From Dorea sp. AM10-31 (lineage in GTDB: Bacteria > Bacillota > Clostridia > Lachnospirales > Lachnospiraceae): a stretch of 64,000 nt of DNA. The stretch spans positions 572,581 to 636,580 of the forward strand of contig NZ_QTUV01000001.1 of assembly GCF_003435815.1 (NCBI RefSeq). The letters are read 5' to 3'. Position 1 is the stretch's first letter; every line of letters begins with the position of its first letter. Of this stretch, positions 1-8,146 are shown one piece after another. The position numbers and the translations under genes were made by a program. The notes beneath the pieces are model-generated. The model was not told where the DNA came from. It ran no database searches and saw only the letters and a program-made list of their open reading frames with translations.

Positions 1-525
1 TTCTGATGCGCTTGCAAATGCAATTCCAACAATTACTACAACCACATCTGAAAGTACTCTTGCTTTATGAAATGGGATTTTCTGATGTGTCAGCTTTTCA
101 ATAATGATTGCCACACTGTCATATGGTGCAATTCCCATATCCGCAACCATATATAATGCAACTCCCATTGATGCCATTAACTGGGCGAGTACAAGCGCAA
201 TTATACGAAGCGGAAGAGACATCTCTATCTGTACTACATCCTGTACCAGCCAACAAACAAAATCTGCGATATATCCAACAAAAATCATATTAATGATAGT
301 TCCTGCACCAATGCAATGCCTTGCCTGGAAAAATACTATTACAAGAATCACTGCATTCATCAATAACTGCCATGTTCCAAAACTCCAGCCGATAAATCCA
401 CTGATTCCAAGATTCATTGCACTGAAAGGATCTACGCCAAACCCGGACAAACGAAGGAAAGACACACACAGACCAATAAACAAGATTCCTAAAATCATCA
501 TCCCAGTCCGTTTTGTTATTTTCAT
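1..525 (-). CDS. YczE/YyaS/YitT-family integral membrane protein, cut by the window edge
   Basis: The reading frame is open for 175 codons from an ATG at 525 down to the window edge, so the C-terminus is missing. The visible protein starts MKITKRTGMMILGILFIG and has about four hydrophobic segments. The spacing 'GFGVDPFSAMNLGIS' and 'DMGIAPYDSVAIIIEKLT' is typical of YczE/YitT-type membrane proteins of unknown transport or regulatory role. An AGGAGG site lies 11 to 16 bases upstream and overlaps the stop codon of the alpha-galactosidase gene. The two are therefore probably translated from one mRNA. Family assignment rests on the repeated G-x-D-P / A-P-x-D pattern; the substrate is unknown. Confidence 0.7.
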   Translation of the reverse strand, partial: MKITKRTGMMILGILFIGLCVSFLRLSGFGVDPFSAMNLGISGFIGWSFGTWQLLMNAVILVIVFFQARHCIGAGTIINMIFVGYIADFVCWLVQDVVQIEMSLPLRIIALVLAQLMASMGVALYMVADMGIAPYDSVAIIIEKLTHQKIPFHKARVLSDVVVVIVGIAFASASE

Positions 526-540
526 TGTTCTTCTTTCCTC

Positions 541-2772
541 CTACTCCTTTTTCCCTTTTAACATATATATTCTTGATTCAAAATCCGTACACGGGACAGC
601 ATCTCCCGGCACTTCTCCTGCTGTTACATCAGAAGTGATAAGTCCAAAGTTCATCAGCTCATCTCCATAATTTTCTGTATGATTCCAGACATTTTCATAA
701 AGCATATCCGGATTCAGTCCCTGTAAACGGACACGACTATACGGTTGATTAACTCCATTTAACACACGGTAATAACCTACAATCGCAAGTGTACGATCTT
801 CATTGGTCACCATCCAGACAGTTTCATTTCCATCAAACGGACTCTTCAATCTGTAAAATGTTCCGAACTGCAACACCTCTCTGTATTCTTTCATAAATAC
901 AATCTGTTCTTTTACTTCTTTGATTTCTTCCTCTGTTAATTTATTCAGATCCAGCTCATATCCAAAGGTTCCAAAATATGCAACATTCGCACGGGTATGT
1001 AACGGAGTATTACGAAATACCTGATGATTCGGAACAACCGATACATGACTTCCCATACTGCTGAGTGGATAACACATAGAAGTCCCATATTGAATCTTCA
1101 GACGTTCAATTGCATCTGAATCGTCGCTTGTCCATCCCTGCGGAGCATAATATAACATGCCAGGATCAAACCTTCCGCCACCACTCGCGCAGGATTCAAA
1201 TAATACTTCCGGAAATGCCATTGTCAGACGTTCATATAAATCATATACGCCTAAAATATAACGGTGAAATATCTCTCCCTGCCTGTCTGCCGGAAGTTTT
1301 ACACTGTAACACTCTGTAATGCTGCGATTCATATCCCATTTGATATAAGATATCTTAGCTTCTGACAATAATTTTTCCATCATATTATAAATGCAATCCA
1401 CAACTTCTTTTCTTGAAAAATCCAGTACATACTGATATCTTCCATGAGAAGTATTTCTTCCCGGGGTCTGAATGATCCAGTCCGGATGTGTACGATATAA
1501 ATCTGAATCTTTGTTTACCATTTCCGGTTCAAACCAGAGACCGAATTTCATCCCCAGATTCTCAATTCTTTCAGATAAACCTTTTATCCCATTTGGTAAA
1601 AGATCCGGATTTGCTACCCAGTCACCAAGACCGGCTCTGTCATTTCTTCTTGCGCCAAACCATCCGTCATCCAGTACAAATAATTCAACTCCGCATTCTT
1701 TAGCTTTTCCGGCAATCTCAACAAGCCGATCTTCCGTAAAGTCAAAATAAGTTGCTTCCCAATTATTATTCAAAATTGGTCTGGTCCGGTCTCTCCAATA
1801 TCCTCTTGCCAGCCTTTTGGCATATAATTTCTGAAAAGTCTGACTCATTCCATTCAGTCCCTGATCACTACATACAAGCATTGCTTCAGGTGTCTGAAAA
1901 CTCTCCATAGGTTCTAATTTCCAATCAAATCCTGTCGGATTAATACCTGCTGTAATTCTTGTAACATCATGGGTATCCACTTCTGCCTGTATCCGAAAAT
2001 TTCCACTGTATATAAGGCTAACACCAATGGCTTCTCCTACATTTTCATCTGTATTCTCTCGTTTCAATACCATAAATGGATTATGCTCATGAGAGGAATT
2101 TCCACGCATACTATCGATTGCTGTAATTCCCTGTTCTAAAACTCTGTTTTTCACATAACGCTCTCTTGACCATGCACCGGATAACTGCATCCATATATAA
2201 TCCTTGTCCGGAAGATCCAGACTTAAGCTCATCATATTTAATATATGTAAATTCTGATTTCCACTATTTTTTAAACGTGCACTTCTTGCTATTGCACTGT
2301 ATTGTTCAAAAATAGTATACAACAACTCCAACTGAGCACCTGTCAAAGAATCTTTCAGGAAAACACGCAGTGTCTGTGCTTCTTCTTCTGCTTCTGTGTA
2401 AGTTGCCGGAAGTCCGGAAAGTTTCGGTTTCCCGGATGAGATCTCATATCCATCATACTGAAATTCACTGATTCTGCTTCCATTTTCCTGCAATAACTCT
2501 ATTGCCGGATGTCTGTAATCTGTTGTCCCATAAACCGGATATTCCTGTCTGATATGTTCCAACGAGAAACTACGATCCCACTCATAAATATAAGATGTCA
2601 TTGGTCGTCCACATTTTTCCACCAAATAGGAGAAATCTGCCTTATCATGAATTCGTTTACCAAAATACAGTTGTCCTAAATGCCCATTATCTAATACGCA
2701 TAAAATATAGCTGATTTTGTCATTATATAAATGAAATGTTTTTGTTTCCTTATGGAAAATAATTTTTCTCAT
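541..2772 (-). CDS. GH36 alpha-galactosidase
   Basis: This is a 743-residue retaining alpha-galactosidase of glycoside hydrolase family 36. It should release galactose from raffinose-family sugars and melibiose. It has no signal peptide, so it is cytoplasmic and works on imported sugar. Family hallmarks are visible: FVLDDGWFG near residue 365, KWDMNR with Asp480 as likely nucleophile, SCASGGGRFD near 527, and WTSDDSDA with Asp550 as likely acid/base 70 residues after the nucleophile, as in characterised GH36 enzymes. Length matches full-size bacterial GH36 with an N-terminal beta-supersandwich. The start has an AAGAGGTAG-type ribosome site. It sits 29 bp downstream of the GPH symporter gene, which fits a transport-plus-hydrolysis operon. 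Confidence 0.95.
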   Translation of the reverse strand: MRKIIFHKETKTFHLYNDKISYILCVLDNGHLGQLYFGKRIHDKADFSYLVEKCGRPMTSYIYEWDRSFSLEHIRQEYPVYGTTDYRHPAIELLQENGSRISEFQYDGYEISSGKPKLSGLPATYTEAEEEAQTLRVFLKDSLTGAQLELLYTIFEQYSAIARSARLKNSGNQNLHILNMMSLSLDLPDKDYIWMQLSGAWSRERYVKNRVLEQGITAIDSMRGNSSHEHNPFMVLKRENTDENVGEAIGVSLIYSGNFRIQAEVDTHDVTRITAGINPTGFDWKLEPMESFQTPEAMLVCSDQGLNGMSQTFQKLYAKRLARGYWRDRTRPILNNNWEATYFDFTEDRLVEIAGKAKECGVELFVLDDGWFGARRNDRAGLGDWVANPDLLPNGIKGLSERIENLGMKFGLWFEPEMVNKDSDLYRTHPDWIIQTPGRNTSHGRYQYVLDFSRKEVVDCIYNMMEKLLSEAKISYIKWDMNRSITECYSVKLPADRQGEIFHRYILGVYDLYERLTMAFPEVLFESCASGGGRFDPGMLYYAPQGWTSDDSDAIERLKIQYGTSMCYPLSSMGSHVSVVPNHQVFRNTPLHTRANVAYFGTFGYELDLNKLTEEEIKEVKEQIVFMKEYREVLQFGTFYRLKSPFDGNETVWMVTNEDRTLAIVGYYRVLNGVNQPYSRVRLQGLNPDMLYENVWNHTENYGDELMNFGLITSDVTAGEVPGDAVPCTDFESRIYMLKGKKE

Positions 2773-2801
2773 AAACTACCTCTTTTATTTTTATATTTAA
2801 A

Positions 2802-4220
2802 TTATGCATCCTGCTTTCTGGCATGCATTTCGTTTACTTTTCTTGTAACTTCTTCCATCTTCTCACCTTTTAAAATATAATATTTTTTGTAAATACCAAA
2901 ACTAACAATTGCGAGAATAATCGGAATGATAATCATCAATACGCGGATTCCTAATACGGTTCCTGCACTTTGAGCTGTTGCTTTTGCATTGTATCCTACA
3001 ATCTGAAGTCCGATTCCGGTTAATCCACCTGCAGCAGCTGTTGCTGCCTTCATAAGAAATGTCTGTGCAGAACAAGTTACACTTTCATTACGTACTCCGA
3101 ATTTTACTTCTCCATAATCAATTACATCTGCCATACAGCAAGTTGTTACACCAAGTGAAAGTCCTGAACCAAAGAACAGCAGTGCACAGCAGATTACAAC
3201 CAATACCTTGCTCTGCGGAGCAACATATCCTGCTATTCCAAGAAGGATGAAACCCGCAATCGGAAGTCCACATGCAAATGCATACACTTTTTCACGGCTG
3301 ATCTTGCTGGCAATTTTCGGGAAAAATACAAGTCCGGCCATTTCAGCGATGATCGCAAATCCAAAAATAGAATACAAATATTCATCATGACAAACGCATT
3401 TGAAATAATAAACAGCAAAACTTTTTGCAATCTGTGTACAAAGATTAAATGTCAGAAGCAAACCTATAAAAGCAAGCAGCTGATCATTTTTCACAATTAC
3501 GTGAAATGCCTGTTTCAAACTTGTTTTTTCTGCTGATGCACCAACTGTAGATTCTTCTTTTACATTGAATACTGTAATACCGATCGTAATGATAAATACG
3601 ACTGCGATAATAATAGCAAATAAAGTGTATCCTTTTTCTGCATAAAGATTACTTTCTCCTGCGAGCTTATTCAGATGATTAATAATATAAAGACCAAATG
3701 TTGCTACTGAGAATCCTGCAAGACTTGCAAAAAATCTCGGAATGACAGATACTTTTTCACGTTCATGCGGATCATTGGTCAAGTTTGGAAGCCATGACCA
3801 ATATGGAACATCCATAATGGTATAAGTCATTCCGTATAAAATATACATTACAGATACATATACATACAAGGCAGTTCCTGATAAATGAAAGCTATGGAAC
3901 AGTAAAACAAATACAACAGAATTCACTAAAGTTCCGATCACCAGCCAGATTCTAAATTTACCAAACCGAGTATGTGTATTATCTACGATCATTCCCATCA
4001 TCGGATCATTGATCGCATCCCAGATTCTTGCTACAAAAAACAGTACTCCGACGAATGCCGGTGCCAGATACAAAGTATCTGTAAAATAAAGCATTAAAAA
4101 TGCTCCTACCAGATTACAGATGGCATCTTTTCCAATAGCTCCAATACCAAAACATAATTTTTCTCTCGTAGATGCGTATTTATACTGCGAATTTCTCTGA
4201 TTTTCTTTTTGAGTCGCCAT
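2802..4220 (-). CDS. GPH-family sugar:cation symporter (likely alpha-galactosides)
   Basis: This is a 472-residue polytopic membrane protein with about 12 hydrophobic segments. It belongs to the glycoside-pentoside-hexuronide:cation symporter family (MelB/XylP type). Characteristic segments are 'ARIWDAINDPMMGMIVDNT' followed by 'RFGKFRIW' in the first cytoplasmic region and 'MTYTIMDVPYWSWLPNLT' near residue 140. The neighbouring GH36 gene suggests melibiose or raffinose as substrate, but this is inference from context. It is about 50% similar by eye to the second GPH transporter at 11583-12971, sharing the 'KVSVxPRxFAS' and 'DVxDYGE' segments. The start has a GAGGAGGAG ribosome site. The upstream gap carries the AraC gene terminator and presumably the operon promoter. 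Confidence 0.92.
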   Translation of the reverse strand: MATQKENQRNSQYKYASTREKLCFGIGAIGKDAICNLVGAFLMLYFTDTLYLAPAFVGVLFFVARIWDAINDPMMGMIVDNTHTRFGKFRIWLVIGTLVNSVVFVLLFHSFHLSGTALYVYVSVMYILYGMTYTIMDVPYWSWLPNLTNDPHEREKVSVIPRFFASLAGFSVATFGLYIINHLNKLAGESNLYAEKGYTLFAIIIAVVFIITIGITVFNVKEESTVGASAEKTSLKQAFHVIVKNDQLLAFIGLLLTFNLCTQIAKSFAVYYFKCVCHDEYLYSIFGFAIIAEMAGLVFFPKIASKISREKVYAFACGLPIAGFILLGIAGYVAPQSKVLVVICCALLFFGSGLSLGVTTCCMADVIDYGEVKFGVRNESVTCSAQTFLMKAATAAAGGLTGIGLQIVGYNAKATAQSAGTVLGIRVLMIIIPIILAIVSFGIYKKYYILKGEKMEEVTRKVNEMHARKQDA

Positions 4221-4314
4221 AATTCTCCTCCTCTAATATTCCTTTATTTATTTGTTATCTGAGTGAGGAATCTTGTGCACTTGTTCCTTTTTTCCATAAT
4301 GCAAGTATAACGCG

Positions 4315-4382
4315 AAAAAAAAGACATCCGTTATACCATTTTGTTAAGAATAATATCCCAAATGTTAGGTATATGATGTCTT
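4315..4382 (-). terminator. Probable intrinsic terminator after the AraC gene
   Basis: The arms AAGACATC..TATACC (4321-4337) and GGTATA..GATGTCTT (4368-4382) pair with one small bulge around a roughly 30-base loop. On the minus strand the stem is followed by a run of eight T. This would separate the AraC gene ending at 4393 from the symporter gene starting at 4220. The loop is long for a terminator, so an operator role for the dyad is possible. Confidence 0.45.
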
Positions 4383-4392
4383 TCAGAACATT

Positions 4393-5325
4393 TTATCTAT
4401 TACTTTCTTTGTTTTTCTCAATATCTTTTACATAAATCGTTTTATGTTTTTGATATTCTTCCAATTCATTTTGTGCAGAAATCAGTCTTGTTCTCGCCTT
4501 CTTACGGTTACTGTTTCGATATACACTTGGCGTCATTCCTATTTTCTGTTTGAATACTTTTCCAAATGCCAGCGAATTGCGATACCCACAGGAAACTGCA
4601 ATGTCTTCAATCGACTGTTCCGTAAGTACGAGCTGTTCTTTTCCTCTTGAGATCCGAAATTCTGTCAGAAAATCTTTTGGCGAAATTCCAAGGCTGTTCA
4701 TAAAAATTGTATATAAATAACTTCGGTTTAATGCCAGATATTCTGCTATATCTGCAACTGTGATACCTTGCGAATAAGAATTTTTAATATAATCAATCGC
4801 TTCCTGTACATGCATGCTTTCTTTTGTATTATCTGCATATTCTTTAATCTCAATGCCTCGTGCCAGCACCGAAAAAAACTGGTACAACTTTCCCTGGAGA
4901 TAATACAGATTTTCTGCTGTTGACTGGGTATGACGAAGCATTTCAAAAACGATTTCTTTTAATTCATCTCCATATTCACATTCACAGGTCAGCTGTCGCC
5001 CGTTTAGTCCCAAATCCCGCACGAATCTGGAAGCTTCTGTCCCCCCAAATCCGACCCATAGATATGCCCACGGTTCTTCCTTGTCTGCCTGATAAAACGT
5101 CAGACTTTCCGGTTCAATTAAAAATGCCTGTCCTTCTGACAGATGATACTTGTTTTCCCCCACCTGATAGATGCCTTTCCCCTTCATTACATAATGTAAT
5201 ATATAATTAGGCCTGGAGGCCGGTCCATAGCTATGCAGAGGTTCACATTCTGCATAGCCACAAAAACTTAAATGAAAATCTTTAAATTTTGGTTTTAATA
5301 ATTGCAATACATAAGAATCTTCCAT
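4393..5325 (-). CDS. AraC-family transcriptional regulator with cupin sensor domain
   Basis: The 310-residue protein has an N-terminal AraC-type cupin (about residues 20-120, with 'GKGIYQVGENKYHLSEGQAF'). A C-terminal double helix-turn-helix follows, about residues 175-275 ('VADIAEYLALNRSYLYTIF' and 'IEDIAVSCGYRNSLAFGKVF'). The layout is that of MsmR/RafR-type activators of alpha-galactoside genes. Its position directly upstream of the symporter and GH36 genes suggests that it activates them; the inducer cannot be read from the sequence. It lies 51 bp after another AraC gene on the same strand, so the two regulators may be cotranscribed. A highly basic linker and tail (residues 275-310) is unusual but not disqualifying. 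Confidence 0.9.
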   Translation of the reverse strand: MEDSYVLQLLKPKFKDFHLSFCGYAECEPLHSYGPASRPNYILHYVMKGKGIYQVGENKYHLSEGQAFLIEPESLTFYQADKEEPWAYLWVGFGGTEASRFVRDLGLNGRQLTCECEYGDELKEIVFEMLRHTQSTAENLYYLQGKLYQFFSVLARGIEIKEYADNTKESMHVQEAIDYIKNSYSQGITVADIAEYLALNRSYLYTIFMNSLGISPKDFLTEFRISRGKEQLVLTEQSIEDIAVSCGYRNSLAFGKVFKQKIGMTPSVYRNSNRKKARTRLISAQNELEEYQKHKTIYVKDIEKNKESNR

Positions 5326-5376
5326 AATAACGTCCTCTTTTTACAAACACAAAATAACTGGATGTTCTTTTCATTT

Positions 5377-6186
5377 TTACAAACTGATAACACCGGAATG
5401 TTCTCTCCATTTTTTCCGGTATTCGCTCGGTGACATCCGGTAACGCTCTTTGAATGCACGGTTAAACGTCCGCTGGCTTTCAAATCCGCTGTCCAGGCAG
5501 ATTTCTATGATTGAATCCCGGGTATTTTCCAGTCGCGAACATGCATAGCGGATTCTCGCATCATTTACATACTGATTAAAATTGCTGTGAAATGTTCCCG
5601 AAAACACACGGGAAATCGCATATTTACTTACGCACAGATCCTGTGCCATCTTATCCAACGTTATATTTTCCCTGAAATGTCCGGAAATATATGCTACTGT
5701 CTGATAGATCAGATCATCACTTCCAACCTTGGATTTTTCATCCAGATCAAGAAGCGGTACACATCTTGCAAGCACGATCTGTAAATACGCTTGCAGAATC
5801 GTGAACTCCCTTTCCTGCGTCAGCATCATACGGTACAGCGCATGAATAACCTCTTCTCCCAGTTCGCTCCTTTTGATCACTGGCATGACAGGTGCATATT
5901 TCTGTAACTCTTCACCGAAGGATCCGATACTTCCTGCCGCTATATTTACAAGATAAATTTTATGTGCATCTGCGCCAAATACCTGATAATGGTGGATGAT
6001 ATCCGGAAATATAATTCCCATGTCTCCTGTTTCCAGATGATAAAGCTCCTGTCCGACACCCAGCTCCAGCGTTCCTTCCGTCACATAAACAAGCTCCAGC
6101 GTATTGTGAAGATGCGGCGCAACGTGACGTGCCCTCTTCTGCACTGCCTGGATATTCTGTTTTGTATTTTTATATTGTAAATGCAT
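5377..6186 (-). CDS. AraC-family transcriptional regulator
   Basis: This 269-residue AraC-family protein has a short cupin sensor domain (residues 20-95, 'HLHNTLELVYVTEGTLELGVG') and a C-terminal double helix-turn-helix (about 165-262). The second helix pair reads 'IIEICLDSGFESQRTFNRAF', the usual AraC signature, followed by 'MSPSEYRKKW'. The start has an AGAGGCGGACAAGAG leader with a modest ribosome site. It is followed after 51 bp by the second AraC gene, suggesting a two-regulator unit upstream of the alpha-galactoside genes. It may control those genes or respond to another sugar. Target and ligand are inference. Confidence 0.88.
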   Translation of the reverse strand: MHLQYKNTKQNIQAVQKRARHVAPHLHNTLELVYVTEGTLELGVGQELYHLETGDMGIIFPDIIHHYQVFGADAHKIYLVNIAAGSIGSFGEELQKYAPVMPVIKRSELGEEVIHALYRMMLTQEREFTILQAYLQIVLARCVPLLDLDEKSKVGSDDLIYQTVAYISGHFRENITLDKMAQDLCVSKYAISRVFSGTFHSNFNQYVNDARIRYACSRLENTRDSIIEICLDSGFESQRTFNRAFKERYRMSPSEYRKKWREHSGVISL

Positions 6187-6317
6187 AATCTCTTGTCCGC
6201 CTCTTTTATTTTCTGCTTTGCTTTACTCTGTATCCAAGGTTATCACTTTGATATTTGAAATGCAATATTTGTCTACTTTTTTGTCCGATTTGGCAAGCAT
6301 TATCTGTATTTTCATCT

Positions 6318-6323
6318 TATAAT
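6318..6323 (+). promoter_or_regulatory. Candidate -10 box for the 29-aa ORF
   Basis: A perfect TATAAT lies 34 bases before the start codon of the small ORF at 6357. No good -35 hexamer is seen at 17 bases, so the promoter is supported only by the -10 box and by the well-formed gene and terminator downstream. Confidence 0.4.
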
Positions 6324-6356
6324 GACCATGTAATCAAGAGAAAGGAGTGAATCGAT

Positions 6357-6446
6357 ATGATGAAAAGAATTAAAAATTACTTGCACGAGGTTATGGATTT
6401 CTATGGTGCTAATTATTTATATCTCGCAGCAATGTACCGTCACTAA
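6357..6446 (+). CDS. Uncharacterised 29-residue protein
   Basis: This short ORF encodes a peptide beginning MMKRIKNYLHEVMDFYG and ending LYLAAMYRH. An AAAGGAGTGA ribosome site sits 7 to 8 bases before the ATG, a TATAAT box lies upstream, and the stop codon is merged with a strong intrinsic terminator. These make a complete miniature transcription unit between two minus-strand operons. The peptide has a basic amphipathic N-terminal half and an aromatic, hydrophobic C-terminal half. That pattern would suit a membrane-associated or protein-binding microprotein. I do not recognise a family. It could instead be a small regulatory RNA whose reading frame is incidental, but the ribosome site argues for translation. 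Confidence 0.55.
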   Translation: MMKRIKNYLHEVMDFYGANYLYLAAMYRH

Positions 6447-6478
6447 AAAAGGACCTGCGGACTGCATGGTCCTTTTTT
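6445..6478 (+). terminator. Intrinsic terminator, bidirectional
   Basis: AAAAAAGGACC (6445-6455) pairs perfectly with GGTCCTTTTTT (6468-6478) around a 12-base loop. The A-run and T-run flanks make it functional in both directions. It ends the 29-aa ORF on the plus strand and the MglB-like gene on the minus strand. Confidence 0.85.
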
Positions 6479-6523
6479 CATGCTTATTTTTATACTTACT
6501 TTCAGCTTATAATCTTAAGCCTT

Positions 6524-7525
6524 TTATTCTCTGCAGCTCGTCCTCGTGATTGCATGAGGTGTGCTGTACCAGACTTTCTTATATTTTTTAGTATTCTCTT
6601 TTAAAATCGCCTTCATCAGCTGACAAATATGTCCAACCTGGTCTTCCATCTTGTTGTCAACCGTACCGTAGATCTCTCCTGTCATGATCTTCCGATTCAT
6701 TTCCGGGCTATTGTTAATTCCAAGGATTACCGGCATCTGCGAATGATGTTTTTTATAATAATCGTAGACGCCCAGTGCCATATCATCATTGTTGCATATA
6801 ACAGCTTCCGCGTTGTTAATTATTTCTTTATCCAGTTTTGCAAATTTTGTTGTCGCCAGTTCTCTCTTCCAGTCCGCTGACAGATTTGCTCTCTGATTCA
6901 TAGGCATATCTTCGCTCGACTCAAGAAATCCATTTGTCCGGCGAATGGCATCAAAATGTGTTTCCTCTCCTTCTACAAGCACATAGTCCAATTTTCCGTT
7001 TTTGTTCCGGTCAATCTTTCCTTTCTGTTCCTCCCAGATTTTCTTTAACATTTCTCCCTGCATGGCTCCGGCTGCTTTTGCATCTGTTCCTACATACCAG
7101 ACTTTTTTTACAATTTTCAGATCCTTATCATCTGCTTCACGGTTAAATAATATGACCGGAATGTCTGCATCTTCCGCATCATTGATCATGCTTGCCGCAG
7201 AAGACGGCTCTACCAGATTGACAAGAATTACATCATACTTCTGTGCATACATGCGCTGTAGCTGCTTTTCCTGCTTCCGGCTGCTTCCTTTTGCGTCGTA
7301 AATCTCGTAGGAAACTTTCTTTCCTTCTATTTTCATCTGTTCCATCTTATCCTGCAGATCCTTTATATAACTCTCCATAAAAGTATCATCCAGATCATAC
7401 GCAGCAATTCCTACATGCACGTACCGGTCTTCCTTTTGCGGCATTTTCCATAGGATAGTAAGAATGACCAGGAACATGAAAAGTCCCACTAGTATCAGAT
7501 TGTATTTATCCATTTTTGATTTCAT
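6524..7525 (-). CDS. Membrane-anchored MglB-like sugar-binding protein, probable sensor component
   Basis: The 333-residue protein has an N-terminal membrane segment (about 8-26) and no lipobox cysteine. The rest is a type I periplasmic binding fold. The stretch DRNKNGKLD (172-180) followed by YVLVEGE closely matches the calcium loop of galactose/glucose-binding MglB. 'EAVICNNDDMALG' (240-252) and 'NNSPEMNRKIMTGEIYGTVD' are further family segments. No ABC permease or ATPase is nearby. It is the last gene of the YesN-YesM unit, so it most likely presents sugar to the kinase, as XylFII does for LytS. Galactose or glucose as ligand is inferred from the MglB likeness. A clear AAGGAG site precedes the ATG. 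Confidence 0.82.
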   Translation of the reverse strand: MKSKMDKYNLILVGLFMFLVILTILWKMPQKEDRYVHVGIAAYDLDDTFMESYIKDLQDKMEQMKIEGKKVSYEIYDAKGSSRKQEKQLQRMYAQKYDVILVNLVEPSSAASMINDAEDADIPVILFNREADDKDLKIVKKVWYVGTDAKAAGAMQGEMLKKIWEEQKGKIDRNKNGKLDYVLVEGEETHFDAIRRTNGFLESSEDMPMNQRANLSADWKRELATTKFAKLDKEIINNAEAVICNNDDMALGVYDYYKKHHSQMPVILGINNSPEMNRKIMTGEIYGTVDNKMEDQVGHICQLMKAILKENTKKYKKVWYSTPHAITRTSCRE

Positions 7526-7534
7526 TTTTGCTCC

Positions 7535-8146
7535 TTATCCGGCAAATAATGCATCATATTTACCGCTTTCCATCGTCTCTCTGTCAAGCTTTACCGGCTT
7601 CAGAGTGATCGTTTTCATCTTCATGCTTTCGTATCCGAGTTTATATGTATTTTCCAGCAGGATCTCCTTTTTCTTCCCGTTTTTTACCTGCTCCAGAACC
7701 GATGTCTTTACCGGAAGCCGGTACGCTTTTTCTTTACTCTCTGCAAAGGAAGCGTAATACTTAAATTCTTTTTGCATTCTATCTGTCACAGCAAGAACAT
7801 CCTTATAAACATAGCCATCTGCTTGTTTCTCCAGATAGTTTTCCGGATAGACAAGCACGACACCTTTTGAATTATTTTTCTTTTCTTCTTTTATCAGCTT
7901 TTTCAGTTCTTCTGCTGACATCTGTTCTTTGTACCAGACATCTAATTTCACCTGATGATCGTATGCATAATCGCGGATTCCATCCTGTAATGCCGACAGA
8001 TCTTCCGGTTCATTTTTGGGAAAAACAACTGTCATTCTGCTTCTTTTTTCTATTTTGCTGTGCTTCGTCATAAGCCCGGTTGATACCAGTGCGATAAGCA
8101 GAAGCAGCAGTATCAGAACTGCATGTTTTTTTCTACTCTGTCTCAT
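7535..8146 (-). CDS. Membrane-anchored unknown protein, possible half binding-protein domain
   Basis: The start at 8146 is chosen because GGAGG lies seven bases before it inside the end of the kinase gene, and the reading frame then overlaps the kinase by 14 bp. The 203-residue product opens MRQSRKKHAVLILLLLLI, giving one membrane anchor, followed by a soluble extracytoplasmic domain. The part from residue 37 to about 110 ('MTVVFPKNEPEDLSALQDG') looks like the first lobe of a periplasmic binding protein, with alternating strands and helices; the second lobe is absent. Translational coupling to the kinase points to a role in the same sensory system. No family name can be given with confidence. 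Confidence 0.75.
   Translation of the reverse strand: MRQSRKKHAVLILLLLLIALVSTGLMTKHSKIEKRSRMTVVFPKNEPEDLSALQDGIRDYAYDHQVKLDVWYKEQMSAEELKKLIKEEKKNNSKGVVLVYPENYLEKQADGYVYKDVLAVTDRMQKEFKYYASFAESKEKAYRLPVKTSVLEQVKNGKKKEILLENTYKLGYESMKMKTITLKPVKLDRETMESGKYDALFAG

Noticed and set aside
104..670. Plus-strand 188-aa ORF across the left edge
   Set aside because: It is antisense to the membrane protein at 1-525 and the end of the GH36 gene, which both have clear family motifs; the ORF has no ribosome site or family look.
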